Shown: in pieces, positions 46,860 through 58,375 of the stretch
Position numbering within the stretch: the first letter of the stretch is position 1
How the letters are laid out: each line of letters begins with the position of its first letter
Source of the DNA: Ascaphus truei
Taxonomy: Eukaryota > Chordata > Amphibia > Anura > Ascaphidae
Assembly: GCA_036426205.1 (NCBI GenBank)
Contig: CM071568.1
Coordinates: forward strand, 221,576,966-221,640,965
Direction: 5' to 3'
Length of the DNA: 64,000 nucleotides
Translations under genes and position numbers: made by a program
Notes under the pieces: generated by a model
Databases searched by the model: none
What the model was told of the DNA's origin: nothing
The model's input: the letters and a program-made list of their open reading frames with translations, nothing else

Positions 46860-47562
46860 TGCCTGGCAGGCAGATTGTCAAACTTAGCCGGGTCTGGGTT
46901 GGAGAGAGTGGGTTAGTTGATACTTGCCAAGGTCTTGGAATAGAGAGGTCAGAATAGTCAAGTCCGTTAGCTGTGGTCTGGGGTTGGAGCGGTCAGAATC
47001 GTGGAAGCCCGTATAGCCGTGGTCTGGGGTTGGAGAGGTTAGAATTGTGGAGGTCGTACAGCCATGGTCTGGGTTGGAGAGGTCCGCAGAGTCGAGGGTA
47101 AGCCAGGATCAATATCCAGACGGGTTCCAAAGTCAAGCCGGGTCAGTACACGAAATGGTAAACTGCAAAAGAACACAGGACAAGGAGCAAGGCACAATAG
47201 ACGCAGGAGCTCAAGGCTACAACAAGTTATGCTCAGCAAGGTGGGAAAGGAAGTGCAGGGTATTTGTAGCACAAAGGAACCAGTAGCAAGGGAGGCAGAA
47301 TGGAGGCGCGGCCTCCGCGGAGGCAAGGATGCCACGCAGCTGGAGATCGGTGCAAGTCGTCACGTGTGCGCACTGCGCATGAGAGAAGCGTGGCGCATCC
47401 AAGGGGGCAGAGCTAAACTCCGTGGCACTCTAGAAGAGCTGCGCTTGCGCGTGCGCTCTTTAAGCAGAGCGGGGGTGCACGCACACGCTGGTCTGAGGTC
47501 TGAGAGATGACAGGTAAGGAGGGAACACGTTGCAACGGACGTGTTCCACGATTCCTTACAAG
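46860..47562 (-). mobile_element. 5' LTR and leader of the Sushi-like element
   Basis: Starts on the minus strand TGTAAGGAATCGTGG at about 47,562. A promoter-like tacaaataccctgc lies at about 47,270. The leader includes tandem units of 45-46 bp starting gtctgg(g)gttggag at 46,976, 47,022 and 47,067, with a diverged fourth near 46,889. The gag ATG follows after about 60 bp. Confidence 0.65.
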
Positions 47563-48100
47563 CAGCCATTCAAATTCCTGACATCACCACAGCTGACTGC
47601 AGAAGAGAACTCGTGTGCCAACCTGAGAGGGAAACTACAGCATCTCACAGATAAGCTTTTTACCTTTGTATTCTTGTCAGTGCGTTTTTGTCTTTTCTGT
47701 AATCATTAAACTTTGTTGTGCAGTCTGCACTATTAGTTTCTTCTGTTTTGCTCTTCCCTCACAGACTTAAATCCAATTTTCTGGGAGTGGAGGAGCTCCC
47801 ATCTGGAGGCAGAATCACTTGGAACCTGCGAGTGGCTTTTCTCCCACTACAAAGGCTGATTTTTATACCAGATACAAGGATACAAGGACTGATTAAAATT
47901 GGGTTTGTACCAGATTGTTTTCATGCTGCATGTATTTCTGTGTATCTCTATGTATGAGGGTGTTTAATGTTCCCTGTTTTTTCACATTTGGGGCATAAAT
48001 TGCTAATGATTTTCTAGCTGAAATTTCCTTATAATATCAGTTTCCATTCTGTTATCTGAGCCCCACACAATAACCCTTTTTAAAAAAGCTACATCAGTAA
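47563..48100. other. Non-coding stretch beside LTR
   Basis: Repeat-like sequence with cattaaactttgttgtgcag (about 47,704). No gene seen. Confidence 0.4.
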
Positions 48101-48510
48101 CATTTCCTCTGGAGTGGGCTGCGTGGGTTAACAGAATGGAAAATATAAAATCAACCATGTCTGTCATAGAACGAAGGAGACAAAGAAGACGATCCATTGA
48201 TTTTTCTGCAATGGGTAAGATTGAGCCTGTCATATCAGATTTTGATGTAGAACACCCAAGCAAATTATGATATCATTTTGAGAAGAACTTGATGCAAGAG
48301 ATCAAATGCTGGTATGATTTAATATCATTACATAATTATATTAAACATAAAAGGATCCCTAGAGGCCTGAGGATAATTAAAAAACAATTTGAGAGCCACG
48401 ATGTGGATTTTCAAATGGAGTGTGATAATATTCTAGATGATTGTTTCAATAAAACAATTGTCAAACAATGAGAAGAAAACATGCAGATTCTAGAAAAAGA
48501 CATCACAGAC

Positions 48511-48907
48511 TTAGGGGCTTATGCAGAGAGGAACGTTAAAAAAGTTTAAAATGGCTGTAAAATAGCCACAGATTTGCCGTTAGTGAAGGTGTTATGCAGA
48601 GAACGTCGTTAACTCATATCGGCAAAAAACTGCTAATTGCCAACTTTTCCTGGCTATTTGAAACTCGCCATACTAATGCACATATTGGTGTGTTCCAGCG
48701 AATCTGAGCTTCTGGAATACCACGCTATATTAGCATGGCGAGTTTCAGGTTCTCACCACGAGTTTGGCGAGTTTTACAGCTCTGAAAAATTTTCTGGGCA
48801 CTTTTAAAAATCGCGCCATTTTCTCCCGAGTTCAAGGATTTCTGGCTAGTTTTTTCGCCAGAAGATGGCGCTATTTCCTTATCTATGCTCTCTGCATGAG
48901 CCCCTAA
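48511..48907. mobile_element. Harbinger-like MITE 1
   Basis: Element 48,514-48,904 with termini ggggcttatgcagagag and ctctctgcatgagcccc, flanked by tta / taa. Interior contains many tggcgagttt / aactcgcca motifs in both orientations. Confidence 0.75.
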
Positions 48908-48937
48908 GAGACCATTGGAAATATCTCTGGTTGAGTC

Positions 48938-49429
48938 TCTGGGGCCTATGCAGAGAGCAGCGAATTTTAAAATTGGCGAGTTTAATAAAAAGTAGCTTTT
49001 TTGGAGAGTTTTATTCTCCATATGCAGAAATGTGCGAATTCTGCTATGTTTAACATGAATGCGTGTGGCGAGTTTAAATTGGCGAGATGCGCGCTGCAGA
49101 AATGTGTTAAAAAAAATTCGCGCCTTTTTTTTCCCTTTCCTATGGCCGCGAGCGGCAACTTCTTGCCAACTTTTCCTGGCAAGGCAAAAAGGAGACAATC
49201 GCGCCATTTTATTGGCGCGAACAGCCGCTAGATGCCGTTCGCGCCTCTCTGCATAAGGATATTTTTAAAACTGGCGAGATGGAGGTTCTCGCCGCGAGGC
49301 GAGTTTTAGAAATAGAAAAAAAAAATTGGCGCGTTTTTCGTAACTCGCCATTTTCTGCTGTTTTCTGCGCGATTTTCTCCAAAAAATGGCGAGTTTTGAA
49401 ATAGCGCTGCTCTCTGCATAGGCCCCTCT
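48938..49429. mobile_element. Harbinger-like MITE 2
   Basis: Element 48,941-49,426 with termini ggggcctatgcagagagcag and ctgctctctgcataggcccc (perfect 20-bp TIR), flanked by tct on both sides. An internal gcctctctgcataagga at about 49,243 looks like a nested terminus. Confidence 0.85.
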
Positions 49430-49795
49430 ATTCCAAGAGCTAAAAAATTGACAAATTAGAATCACAGATTATTTCTGTTAAACAAAATAAATTTATGAGA
49501 AACAAAGTAAATTATGACAACAACAGACAGAGAAACTGGACAATGGTGAATTCTTCCGCTCATATTTATCAGAGTAACACTATTGATAAACCGCACAATT
49601 ATTTTAATGCTAGGAAAGTTCACACACTGTACCTTTGAGCAATAAGCACTATATGAATGGCATTGATTAAAGAAAAAGGGAGAAACTGTTTGAGCAGAAA
49701 ACTTACTATAACATAATTGGAGAGATAGAAGTCATGTGAATGATTATAATAGTAAAAATATATTTTACCCTACAGCAAATGTTTTGGATGTTCAG
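49430..49795. other. AT-rich stretch continuing the relic
   Basis: No intact frame. Confidence 0.4.
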
Positions 49796-50155
49796 CTGCA
49801 GCGGCCATTATTCAAACAAATCACGCGTTGTGTACATCGGAATACCGATGTCATGACGCGGGATGTCTTCCAACCTTACCGCCTTAGGACTCGAGCGTGG
49901 CGAGTGCAGAAAATTGCATTTTAGAGTTCTGGTTTTTAAACACCTTAAATTGACACAGTAGTACAGTAGCACGGTACTGTACACATTGCAATTCATTCAT
50001 TTCATTGCACCCAAAGAAACAGAATCCATGAAATTCAACAAAGCAATCGCGATAAGAGCGGGTGCCTGGGCCGATTGGCCGCGTTCATGCTGCGTGGAGA
50101 ACAGCAGAGCACACGAAATCGGCACCGTGATTTGTTTGAATAACGGCCGCTGCAG
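49796..50155. mobile_element. MITE, GCAGCGGCCGTTATTC family, copy 2
   Basis: Terminal repeats ctgcagcggccattattcaa (49,796) and ttgaataacggccgctgcag (50,136-50,155), extending inward over caaatcacg / cgtgatttg. TIR about 29 bp with one or two mismatches. No coding frame. Confidence 0.8.
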
Positions 50156-50159
50156 ATCT

Positions 50160-50681
50160 ACATAGAGAATTGGGAGCTAGAGCCAAAATAAGCATTCAAC
50201 TCCAAACTTATTATTCATCAACTTTTTCAGGTCAGAGTCCCGGAGGGGGGGGGGGGGCGCGGAGTGCGGGGGGGGGGGGGGGGGTGAGAATAATATATCC
50301 CCTAAGGGAACAGAGGGACACTGTGGCCCTATATTGATGTAAAAGAGGCAGCGAGCGTGGGCGCGACGCCGGAACAAACTAATGGAGACCAATGAACGCG
50401 TGCATAGTGCACACGATCAAGTGCTACGGAACAACAGATTGCAGAGGAGACAACTGAAAATTGTTTTTGCAGCTCAACAGCCGCATCACAGCCGCGGTTC
50501 AGCCAATGAGGGCGAACCGCTCACGTGACATCCCTGCCATGCCTCCGCCCTGCCTCCCTGATGCCTCCCGATCACCTCCAGCCTAGTTAATGTTTTGCAT
50601 GCGCGATATGTGTGCATGATGCCAGGTGCTTGGTCCGTGCAAGCCCACTATAATCGCGGCCTTACTGAGCAGTTCCTTGGA
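50160..50681. other. GC-rich stretch with G-runs
   Basis: Two G-runs (50,240-50,285). actataatcgcggcctta at 50,647-50,664 matches the right TIR of the MITE at 43.4 kb, so this may be the right half of a related MITE; its left end is not found. Confidence 0.4.
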
Positions 50682-50917
50682 GGACCACAGCGGGTCAACG
50701 GTAACACGGAGGGCTCCGTCACTGATTCAAGCCTGAGGAGTCCTCCCCCTGAAGAAGCGTGTAGCCCAAGCGAAACGATCGTCGGGATATGTGACGTCAT
50801 TCGTGACATCATCAGAAGTGGCGGTGTCTTTCGATTCAGGCAGCAGATAGACACCTCTACTGTCAGGCTTGTATCAGTGACGGAGCCCTCCGTCTTACCG
50901 TTGACCCTCTGTGGTCC
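50682..50917. repeat. Foldback element with about 55-bp arms
   Basis: 50,682-50,736 (ggaccacagcgggtcaacgg...) is the near-perfect reverse complement of 50,863-50,917 (...ccgttgaccctctgtggtcc). The loop holds gaagaagcgtgtagcccaag and cgaaacgatcgtcgg. Confidence 0.8.
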
Positions 50918-51628
50918 TATCTATCATTGTTTTGTGACGGTTGTGCTCTGTTTTCCTTATGTGAGAATATTGATAACATCCACATAGGGAATCCACCCTG
51001 TAGCATGTATACATATACATTTAGTAACAGTGGTTCCAACTTATGAGATGGTATTATTAAAACCATTTTTCCACCAAAGACTTACTATATTACGGAACAT
51101 ACAGACATACAGTATTCATGGCTATAATACAGGAGTACTTTATGCATTAAGAGCAGATATCTAGTACACATATCTGGTACTTATATGTGAGACTATGCTG
51201 AGATATCACTGCTGTATACCAGTATACTTATACCTGCGATACAGGGAGGACAGTACCTAAGCATTTTGACATACAATCTGCATTGATGGATTAGATTGGT
51301 CCTATTCTGAGATTAATCTTCACTGTATATAGGCGTATTACGCTATTACTATTCTGCTGACTTGTATAATATTCGGATCAATTTAAAATAGACGCTTAGA
51401 CAGAAATCTAAACCTATGATTGGAAAAGAATACTTACCTTTAGATTGCATGTTTAGCCACTTCATTATGGGGTTATTTTAATGTGTGGATTTTATATATG
51501 TGTTTTTTAACCAATATTTGAATAAAACTTTATTATTTTTTCCTGATCTTCCTGGTCCCTATAGGTCAATAGACCTAATCACAGTAATTATGTGTGGGAC
51601 CACTGTAGTCCGCCTATTGAACTCCAAC
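50918..51628. other. AT-rich non-coding stretch
   Basis: Nothing recognised. Confidence 0.5.
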
Positions 51629-51717
51629 ATAGGGCCTCATGCAGAGAGCAGCGCTAACAGGCATTTTTTGGCGAAATCTGCCTTTAGAAAGGCAGGTAAT
51701 CTCAAGTGTAGAAAAAA

Positions 51718-51754
<37 letters not shown>

Positions 51755-52124
51755 TCGCCGCACGGCTGGCGAGAACCTAAATCTCGCCAGTTTTTAAAAG
51801 GTCCCTATTCAGAAAGGGACGATCGCCATCTAGCGGCTGTTCGCGCCAAAAACATGGCGCGAAATTCAACAATTAGCTCCGCCAACTAAAGTTTGCAAGA
51901 AGCTGGAGCTCGGCGGCCATAGGGGAGAAAAAAAAAACCGGCGAATTTTTTCTAAGACATTTTAGCAGCGCGCATCTCTCCATTTTCAACTGGACACACG
52001 CATTCATGAAAAAAATAGCAGATTTCTCACCTTCCTGCATATGGAGAAAAAATCTCCCCATTAAAGGTACATTTTATTTCCCTCGCCAATAATTTCCAGC
52101 GCTGCTCTCTGCATAGGCCCCATA
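51629..52124. mobile_element. Harbinger-like MITE 3
   Basis: Element 51,632-52,121 with termini gggcctcatgcagagagcag and ctgctctctgcataggcccc, flanked by ata on both sides. Contains a 29-base T-run (51,721-51,749). Same family as MITE 2. Confidence 0.8.
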
Positions 52125-52574
52125 GAGTGCTATTAATAGAGGGAACCTTTTTTGATTCTTCTGGGATCAACACTGTTAATACAATTCTCCAATTAGCATA
52201 AAGGTATAATAAACCTCATTGTCAATCTACATAACACGCTCCAGTGAAGAGCAGGTGAGTGTTTATGGCTGACAGAAATAATAGACATGTGTACGGTTTA
52301 ATATTTCACAGTAGGGTATTTGTACACCCACAGTTTGTCTTTATAATAAAGGAACTCTGATACTGCTTTTAATTGCACTAAACCACAAACGCATAGGCTT
52401 TATTTATTTAACCCCTTCAGGGCATTATCACAAAGTTTAGTTCATGGGACAATAAGAATTTACATATATTCAGTGTTTATTAAATGTTAAACGGAGTCTA
52501 CCTTGACAAGGTTGTCAGGCTTGAATCATGTTTTCATCAAAAGATGCACCCAAATGACTCCTTGTTACACAGAC

Positions 52575-53600
52575 TTAGGGCCTCATGCAGTAAGCCCCGA
52601 TAAGGCTTTTTCGGCATTTTATAGCCGTTTTTTGCCCTCCTGATTCAGTAAGCCCCGATAAGTGGGAATTATCGGCAACTTTTCTTGCGAAAAAAATTTT
52701 TTCGCCACCCGGCTGCCGATAAGCCACTTATCGGGACTTTTATTTCCCGCCTGAATTCAGTAAGCCCCGATCAGCTTTTTGGTGCTGATCGGCAGGCCAG
52801 ATTGGAGATTTTATGGCCAATCCAGCCCGCCAACTAAAGTTGGCAACTTGCTGAAGGAGAAGCATCGGCAAGGGCGACACTTAGGAAAAATCAGCCCTTT
52901 TTCCTGCCTGTGATTGATGCCGGGGGTCTCCGGAGCTGATACCCGCACCGGAGCCCCCCGGCATGCATCCGAGGCAGGAAAAAGGCATTTAAAAGCCACT
53001 TCATTACCTTAGCGGCTAACCGCTAAGGCAATGAAGGGGTTAACCCACCGTGCCAGCGTTATTGTGGGTAGCGGGGATGGGTGAGGGGGGTATTTGGCCC
53101 TGGGTGTGAGTTTAGGACTTGCGGGGGGGATGCGGGGGCACTTAACCCCCTCACGACCGTAGCGGTTAATACCGCTACGGTCCTGAAGGGGTTAAGGCCT
53201 CCCGCTACCCACCCGCAAGCCCTAAACAACCACCGTTGGGGCTAATGCCCCCTTCACACACCCCCACTACCCACAATAATAAAAAAAAAACACCCCAGCA
53301 CCACAATAACGAATTAAATAAATAATTAAATACTTTTTTTGGTGCCGAAGTTTGCGCTGAGAGAGCGGCTTGTCTCTCTCAGCTGCAAACATCTATCGGC
53401 ACCAAAGGCTTATCGGGAGCCTTATCGGGAGCCAGGCTGTATCGCCACAGCTCATCGGCAGCTTTGCTTTCGCAGTGCTTCAGCAGGGATCGGAAGGATT
53501 CGGCCCTTACTGAATACTGCGAGGGCAAATCGCCCAAAAAATACATTTTCGCAATTCGTGCCGAAAATTTTGTATCGGGGCTTACTGCATGAGGCCCTTA
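52575..53600. mobile_element. Harbinger-like MITE 4 (1,020 bp)
   Basis: Element 52,578-53,597 with TIRs gggcctcatgcagtaagccc and gggcttactgcatgaggccc and a 3-bp tta duplication. Three subterminal cagtaagccccgat boxes occur on the left (52,587, about 52,645, about 52,760). A 12-bp-arm hairpin gaccgtagcggt-taat-accgctacggtc sits at 53,155-53,182. No transposase frame. Confidence 0.85.
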
Positions 53601-54634
53601 GATTCTAAATGTAAACATGTTACTGGTATATTTTAGCCCAAATTGGAAGGAGAGCAGGATCTGTTCTTTATTTTCCATATATGTAAGGCCAATCCTTTTC
53701 AATCAAAAACATTTATCATGACCGTTTATATAATTCCTGCAGTTGACCTCTTAAACAGAAAAGGATTGCATTAGAAATTATAATAAAGAGCCCACAAGGG
53801 AGCTAAACAATACAATAAAATAAGGTGACATAAATGATTTTATTTACAACTAACTGGGTGGTGAGCTGAACCGGGAAGGTTGAAATCCAGTTACGGAAGA
53901 AATGCGTAGGGTCACGTGGTGTAATTCAACTACGGTGGCTGATTGAGAGCCATTTGACAGACGCAGGAGGAGTTTGAGCCGAGTACCTGATGATACTGCC
54001 CCTGGGCACTAGGAACATGCTACACGAGGAACTAATACTCTGCAAACTCGGTTGCTGGAGGATTCCAACACAGTGACACCAGCAGTGAGTTCCAGGAGAT
54101 TACATCATACAACGGAGCGGCCAGACGGCGTTTTTCTCCTCCTACTTTGGCGCATGAGATCAACTCATACCACGCTTTTATACTTTGGCAAGATTGTGAG
54201 TTTGAATTTGTCGAAGTTCTATTTTATTAAACCTTTATACTTTGATATCACACGAGGATCAGGCGCTTTTCTTTTTCTTCTTCTATATATGTCGTGCATG
54301 TTCCCCCACCCACTGGAAGATATGGCGAATACAGTGTATGTGCTGCTTTACCTGCGTCTCACAGGAGGCCTGAGTCTTCGCTGCTGGGAGCCTGGGCTGT
54401 ATCTGTGTCGTTAATCGGTAGTACCTCCACCTGTACAGCATCCTACTATGTGGGAAAAGCCCATTACAGGAACCCCATACATTAAAACAAACGATGGTAC
54501 GGATAACAGTTTTACTACATGCAAAAGAACACTGTAATAGAATATATATATATACATATATATATATATATTATGATGATATTATGATATTAGTGAGTAC
54601 CCTGTGTATATATATATATATATATATAATATAT
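53601..54634. other. Repeat-like stretch, unclassified, with TA runs
   Basis: 53,850-54,490 has repeat-like wording (cggaagaaatgcgtagggtcac ... gcgcttttctttttcttctt). (TA)n runs at 54,542-54,570 and 54,605-54,629. No supported gene. Confidence 0.4.
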
Positions 54635-54892
54635 CATACATTACCAGCAAAGGTAAGGAGACAACAGCACTCAGAAGGTATAAGCAGCTAAAAACTGTAT
54701 TAAAGAAACTTGCACATATATCCAACGTTCGGTCTTGTGAACGGGACCTTCCTCGGGGGGGGGGGGGGTTCCGAGGAAGGTCCTGTTCAGCGGACCGAAA
54801 CATTGGAAGATGTGCAAGTTTCTTTATACAGTTTATAGATGCTTAATACCTTCTGAGTGCTGTTGTCTCCTTACCTTTGCTGGTAATGTATG
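54635..54892. repeat. Foldback element with about 120-bp arms
   Basis: catacattaccagcaaaggt at 54,635 mirrors acctttgctggtaatgtatg at 54,873-54,892, and the arms stay complementary to a 12-G run at the centre (about 54,757-54,768). A few mismatches and one short indel (near 54,690) separate the arms. Confidence 0.85.
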
Positions 54893-56261
54893 TTTATTAT
54901 TTTTATGACATAAGCACCAGGTCCTTATATCACTACAGGAGTGCCAGATATTCATGATTTGTGTATTATATCATATACCCCCTAATTAATAATAATCATT
55001 ATATATATATATATATATATACACAGTACCACACAACCGGTCACGCACGACCGTGCCCCACAGTAATCACCAAACCTGTGTCCACATACTGGAGATGTAG
55101 TTCCACAAAGTCCTAAGGGGTCCTCACAAATGTGTGAGACAGCGCTGCCCCCCACTAACGTGTTTATAGTTGGTGCACTTGTAGTACCTGCCGGGTGCTC
55201 TAACACCCAGTAACGCCACTCAGAAGGATAAGATCCACGGATCCAGCGATGGCGATGGTCAGCGACGACGTCCGCCTCCACGTGAAGACGATGAAGACGT
55301 TATCAAATTTAGTCTTTTCATAATTTAAGTATCTAAGCACAATGTTGGGTACATTATTCTCAATTATTATGCCCGTACAATTGATGAATAGACCGAACCT
55401 GTACACTCAACATCATGCCAAGTCTTTATTCAAAACCAAACATCTGTAACGCATATCTAATATTTTCTGCAATTAATGCTGGAACGGATAAGAAGGCGAC
55501 TTTAGCGGAAATACAGTATATCATTATATTATTGGAACTATGATTTTTTCAAATTTTCACCTAACCATCGTGGGTGGAAGCATTCGATAAGGCAAACTTT
55601 AATTAATGAGGATTATTTTTTTTTCACTGCCCCTCCTGAGGGAGATAGCAGGAGTTATTGGTCTGTGCTACCAGGTTTTGCCAGTATGTTTGCTGACGGA
55701 ACCCACCTGATTACAATCCTTGCTACCTGACCCCACCTGTCGACAATGATTGCTACTTAGCTGCGTCTGACTACCGGCTTCAGCAGTCAATTGTCAACTA
55801 TAATGCAGATGACATGAGTGTACCCAGCTTCTACGCACAATACACCCCTGACATTGGCTCATCTCCACCTGGTTGGCAAAGTTTATAATGAAGGTAAAAA
55901 TAATGTACTGTACTACAGAGTGTTACACAATACAGTATTACAGTAGCTTTAATTCCCAATGACACTACAGTAGTGTACAGTATGCTTGTAGACATGCACC
56001 ATATACTGTAGCGCAAGTTGACGCATGTGCAATATCGGAAATAATAACATACCCTGCAATTTTTTTTCCCAGGAAGGAATGTTTGAAATCGAGCAGCAAA
56101 ACATACTGTAGGGATGAAGTTCAATGGAACTCTAATTTCGCTTTTTTTAAACGTTGCCTTTTTTACTTGTATACCGTCCGTCCGTATTACCAGCTTCACG
56201 CTTTTAAAACTTTGCCATGCTAATATTTTACAGTATTGTACAGTAATTAGATTAGATGTTC
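54893..56261. other. Non-coding stretch
   Basis: (TA)n at 55,000-55,020. No gene recognised; a 122-codon minus-strand frame at 56,199-55,831 matches nothing I know. Confidence 0.45.
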
Positions 56262-56447
56262 ACATGGGAGTTCTAACTTTTAATACATTTTAAAACACTT
56301 CAAATGATTATCATTCTGCTGTCATCACAGCTTTAGCCATTGATGGCTTACTGTAACTTCATTGCACCTTTTCCCACAACCCTAATCCTGCCAAAGCTAA
56401 GGAAAAAGCATTGGATGTGTTCTCAACACCGCCCCCTGCCTGGCCAT
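56262..56447 (+). repeat. About 185-bp direct repeat, copy 1
   Basis: gggagttctaacttttaata...ccccctgcctgg; about 80% identical by eye to 58,192-58,375. Confidence 0.8.
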
Positions 56448-57044
56448 GAGACGTGATTTAAAAAACAAAAAGGCACATTATCCTTGAGCCTTTGATTCTG
56501 GGCTGAGAAAGGTCTTTGCCGTTTGCACACGCATGCACAGTTGTAATAAGAACTGCATTGTGATTTCTCAAGAATGACATCACTGTTATGTTAGATGCAA
56601 GTCTGAAAACATAAAAAAAAGACATATCTTTCTTTTTTTTCTTTTTTATTTCTCGACAAGGGCTTAATAAATTATTGATTTTATTTGTGTTTCAATCTGT
56701 TTTTATTATTTTTTGTGCATAATATGATAACCACACTTTGAGCAGTAATCTTCACAAAACACAAGATCATTCCATACAAAACACAGAAAAGCACTTAACA
56801 GAATAAATTTTGGATGGTTTTGTAATAGTGGATGTGCAATAAAAACCCTTGTGAGTATTCCTCGTGTGGTGTGTTTACTATACCTATGAGATAGCTAAAA
56901 TCAAGGAAGAAAAGAGAAGAGTAGAGAGAAGGAAGAGGAAAACAAGAGGGGGGGAGGGAGGGTGGTTGGGGAGTGGGACACAACCAATCTACCTGCGTGA
57001 ACAGGAAATGGGGAAATGTTAGGGATTTATTAAATGCTTTATTC
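56448..57044. other. AT-rich non-coding stretch
   Basis: Contains a purine tract 56,905-56,960. No gene. Confidence 0.4.
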
Positions 57045-57985
57045 TAATGTTTTTTTGTTTTTTTTCCCCTTCGATATTTTGTGGACGGTCTTATTTCTAT
57101 TTTTATTGTAGGGAATTTTTAGTCTAGGGTCCATGGGTCCCAAATCTTGTCAAATTTGTCTAGAGAGTGATTTAGTTGAGCTGACAATCTTTCCATCAAT
57201 TTGACATTGTTAATTCTTTGGATAACTGTACATCTAGATGGGTGGTTTATCTCTTTCCACGCCGCTACTATAGAGCAGCGAGCTGCTGTAAATATAAATT
57301 GAATTAGTTTGCCTATCGGAGTTTGTAGTTCATCCACTGGTTTGCTAATAGGTAGGTCAACGGGTCTATCGGGATCCTCAGTTCTGTGCTTTCAAATATC
57401 AGATTACGAATCATGGTCCAAAATTTATAAATGCGTGGGTAGTCTCACCAAATGTAAACCATGTCCCCTCTCATACCACATCCTCTCCAGCAAAGATCAG
57501 GTGTTCCTGGGAAGATCTGGCTCAGCCTACTAGGGGTTAGATACCATTGAAATATCATTTTATATATTTTTTCTTTTGTGACTGTACAAATTGATGTTTT
57601 AGCTGCTGATTCCCATAAATCTCTCCAGTCGTCATGATCAATCTCTATATTAAGGTCTTCAGCCCATTTTCGCATATAATTGGGAGGTTGGGATGTTGCG
57701 TGAGATGCGTATATATTCCCGAAATCAAGCCCCTCCTGTAGCAGCCCTTCATACAAAGCCTCTCGAATTTCGAAAGGATTAAGAATTTGGTGTTCTGAGA
57801 GAGCGTTGGTAGGAAATGTAGAATTTGTAGATAACTGAAAACTAAGAGGTTCTGCTTGTGGGGTTTTTGTTTTAGATCCTGTTAAGAAAGGATCTCTCCT
57901 CCCTCCATAAGTTCTTTTGCTATCGATATGTCCATTTCTCCAAGCTGCTCCGCATATTTCGGGGAGCACCCAGGCGGGACACTGG
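57045..57985 (-). pseudogene. L1 ORF2 C-terminal fragment
   Basis: Minus strand reads ALYEGLLQEGLDFGN, YMRKWAEDLNIEIDHDDW, KTSICTVTKEKIYKMIFQWY with LTPSRLSQIFPGTPDLCW and RGCGMRGDMVYIW, then after frameshifts RCSIVAAWKEINHPS and FDKIWDPW. It matches the ORF2 C-termini at 16 and 26 kb but is more diverged: the zinc segment has RGDMVYIW in place of KGDMAHIW, and the following WSCPE is lost in a break. Ends in an A-rich 3' tail near 57,045. 5'-truncated. Confidence 0.8.
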
Positions 57986-58191
57986 GGTTGTGAACAATAA
58001 AAATTATTGATTTTGAGAAAAACATGATTGATGCATTTTTAAAATATTTTGACATTCATAAAATCACTTCATTTTTATTTCTTGAGGAGGTGGCATACAT
58101 TACACTTTTTTTTTTTTTAAGGAGGGGGAATACTATTCAAAACCTTCCAAGTTGTTTTTGGAAATATCACACACACAGAAACATTTTCTGC

Positions 58192-58375
58192 AGGGAGTTC
58201 TAACTTTTAATACATTTTAAAACACTTCAAATTTTTATCATTCTACTGACATCACAGCTTTAGCCAAAAACAGCTTACTGTAACTTCATTGCACCTTCCC
58301 CCTCCCCTCACGCTCCCAATGCCAAGGAAAAAACATTGAATGTGGTCTCCACACCTCCCCCTGCCTGACTTCACA
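58192..58375 (+). repeat. About 185-bp direct repeat, copy 2
   Basis: Second copy of the sequence at 56,262-56,447, same orientation. The L1 fragment (57.0-58.0 kb) lies between the two copies. Confidence 0.8.

Larger units (their letters stand above)
48136..49690 (+). pseudogene. Decayed retroelement-like coding relic split by two MITEs
   Basis: Readable pieces: MENIKSTMSVIERRRQRRRS (48,136), then FEKNLMQEIKCWYDLISLHN and KRIPRGLRIIKKQFESHDVD (48,275-48,400) ending at a stop near 48,470. The sequence continues after the MITE at 48,514-48,904 and again after the one at 48,941-49,426. The RIPRGLRI-type helix-rich pattern recalls a frog retroelement protein that I associate loosely with Penelope-like or related elements; family assignment is uncertain. 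Clearly older than the MITEs nested in it. Confidence 0.4.

Noticed and set aside
49059..49256. Basic open frames in both orientations inside MITE 2
   Set aside because: They reflect the ggcgagttt motif repeated in both directions, not a gene.
48511..53600. Repeated short motifs as a CRISPR array
   Set aside because: The repeats are paired inverted termini and subterminal boxes of MITEs, with no regular spacers.
54052..54414. 120-codon frame
   Set aside because: No motif, lies in repeat-like DNA ending in a pyrimidine run.
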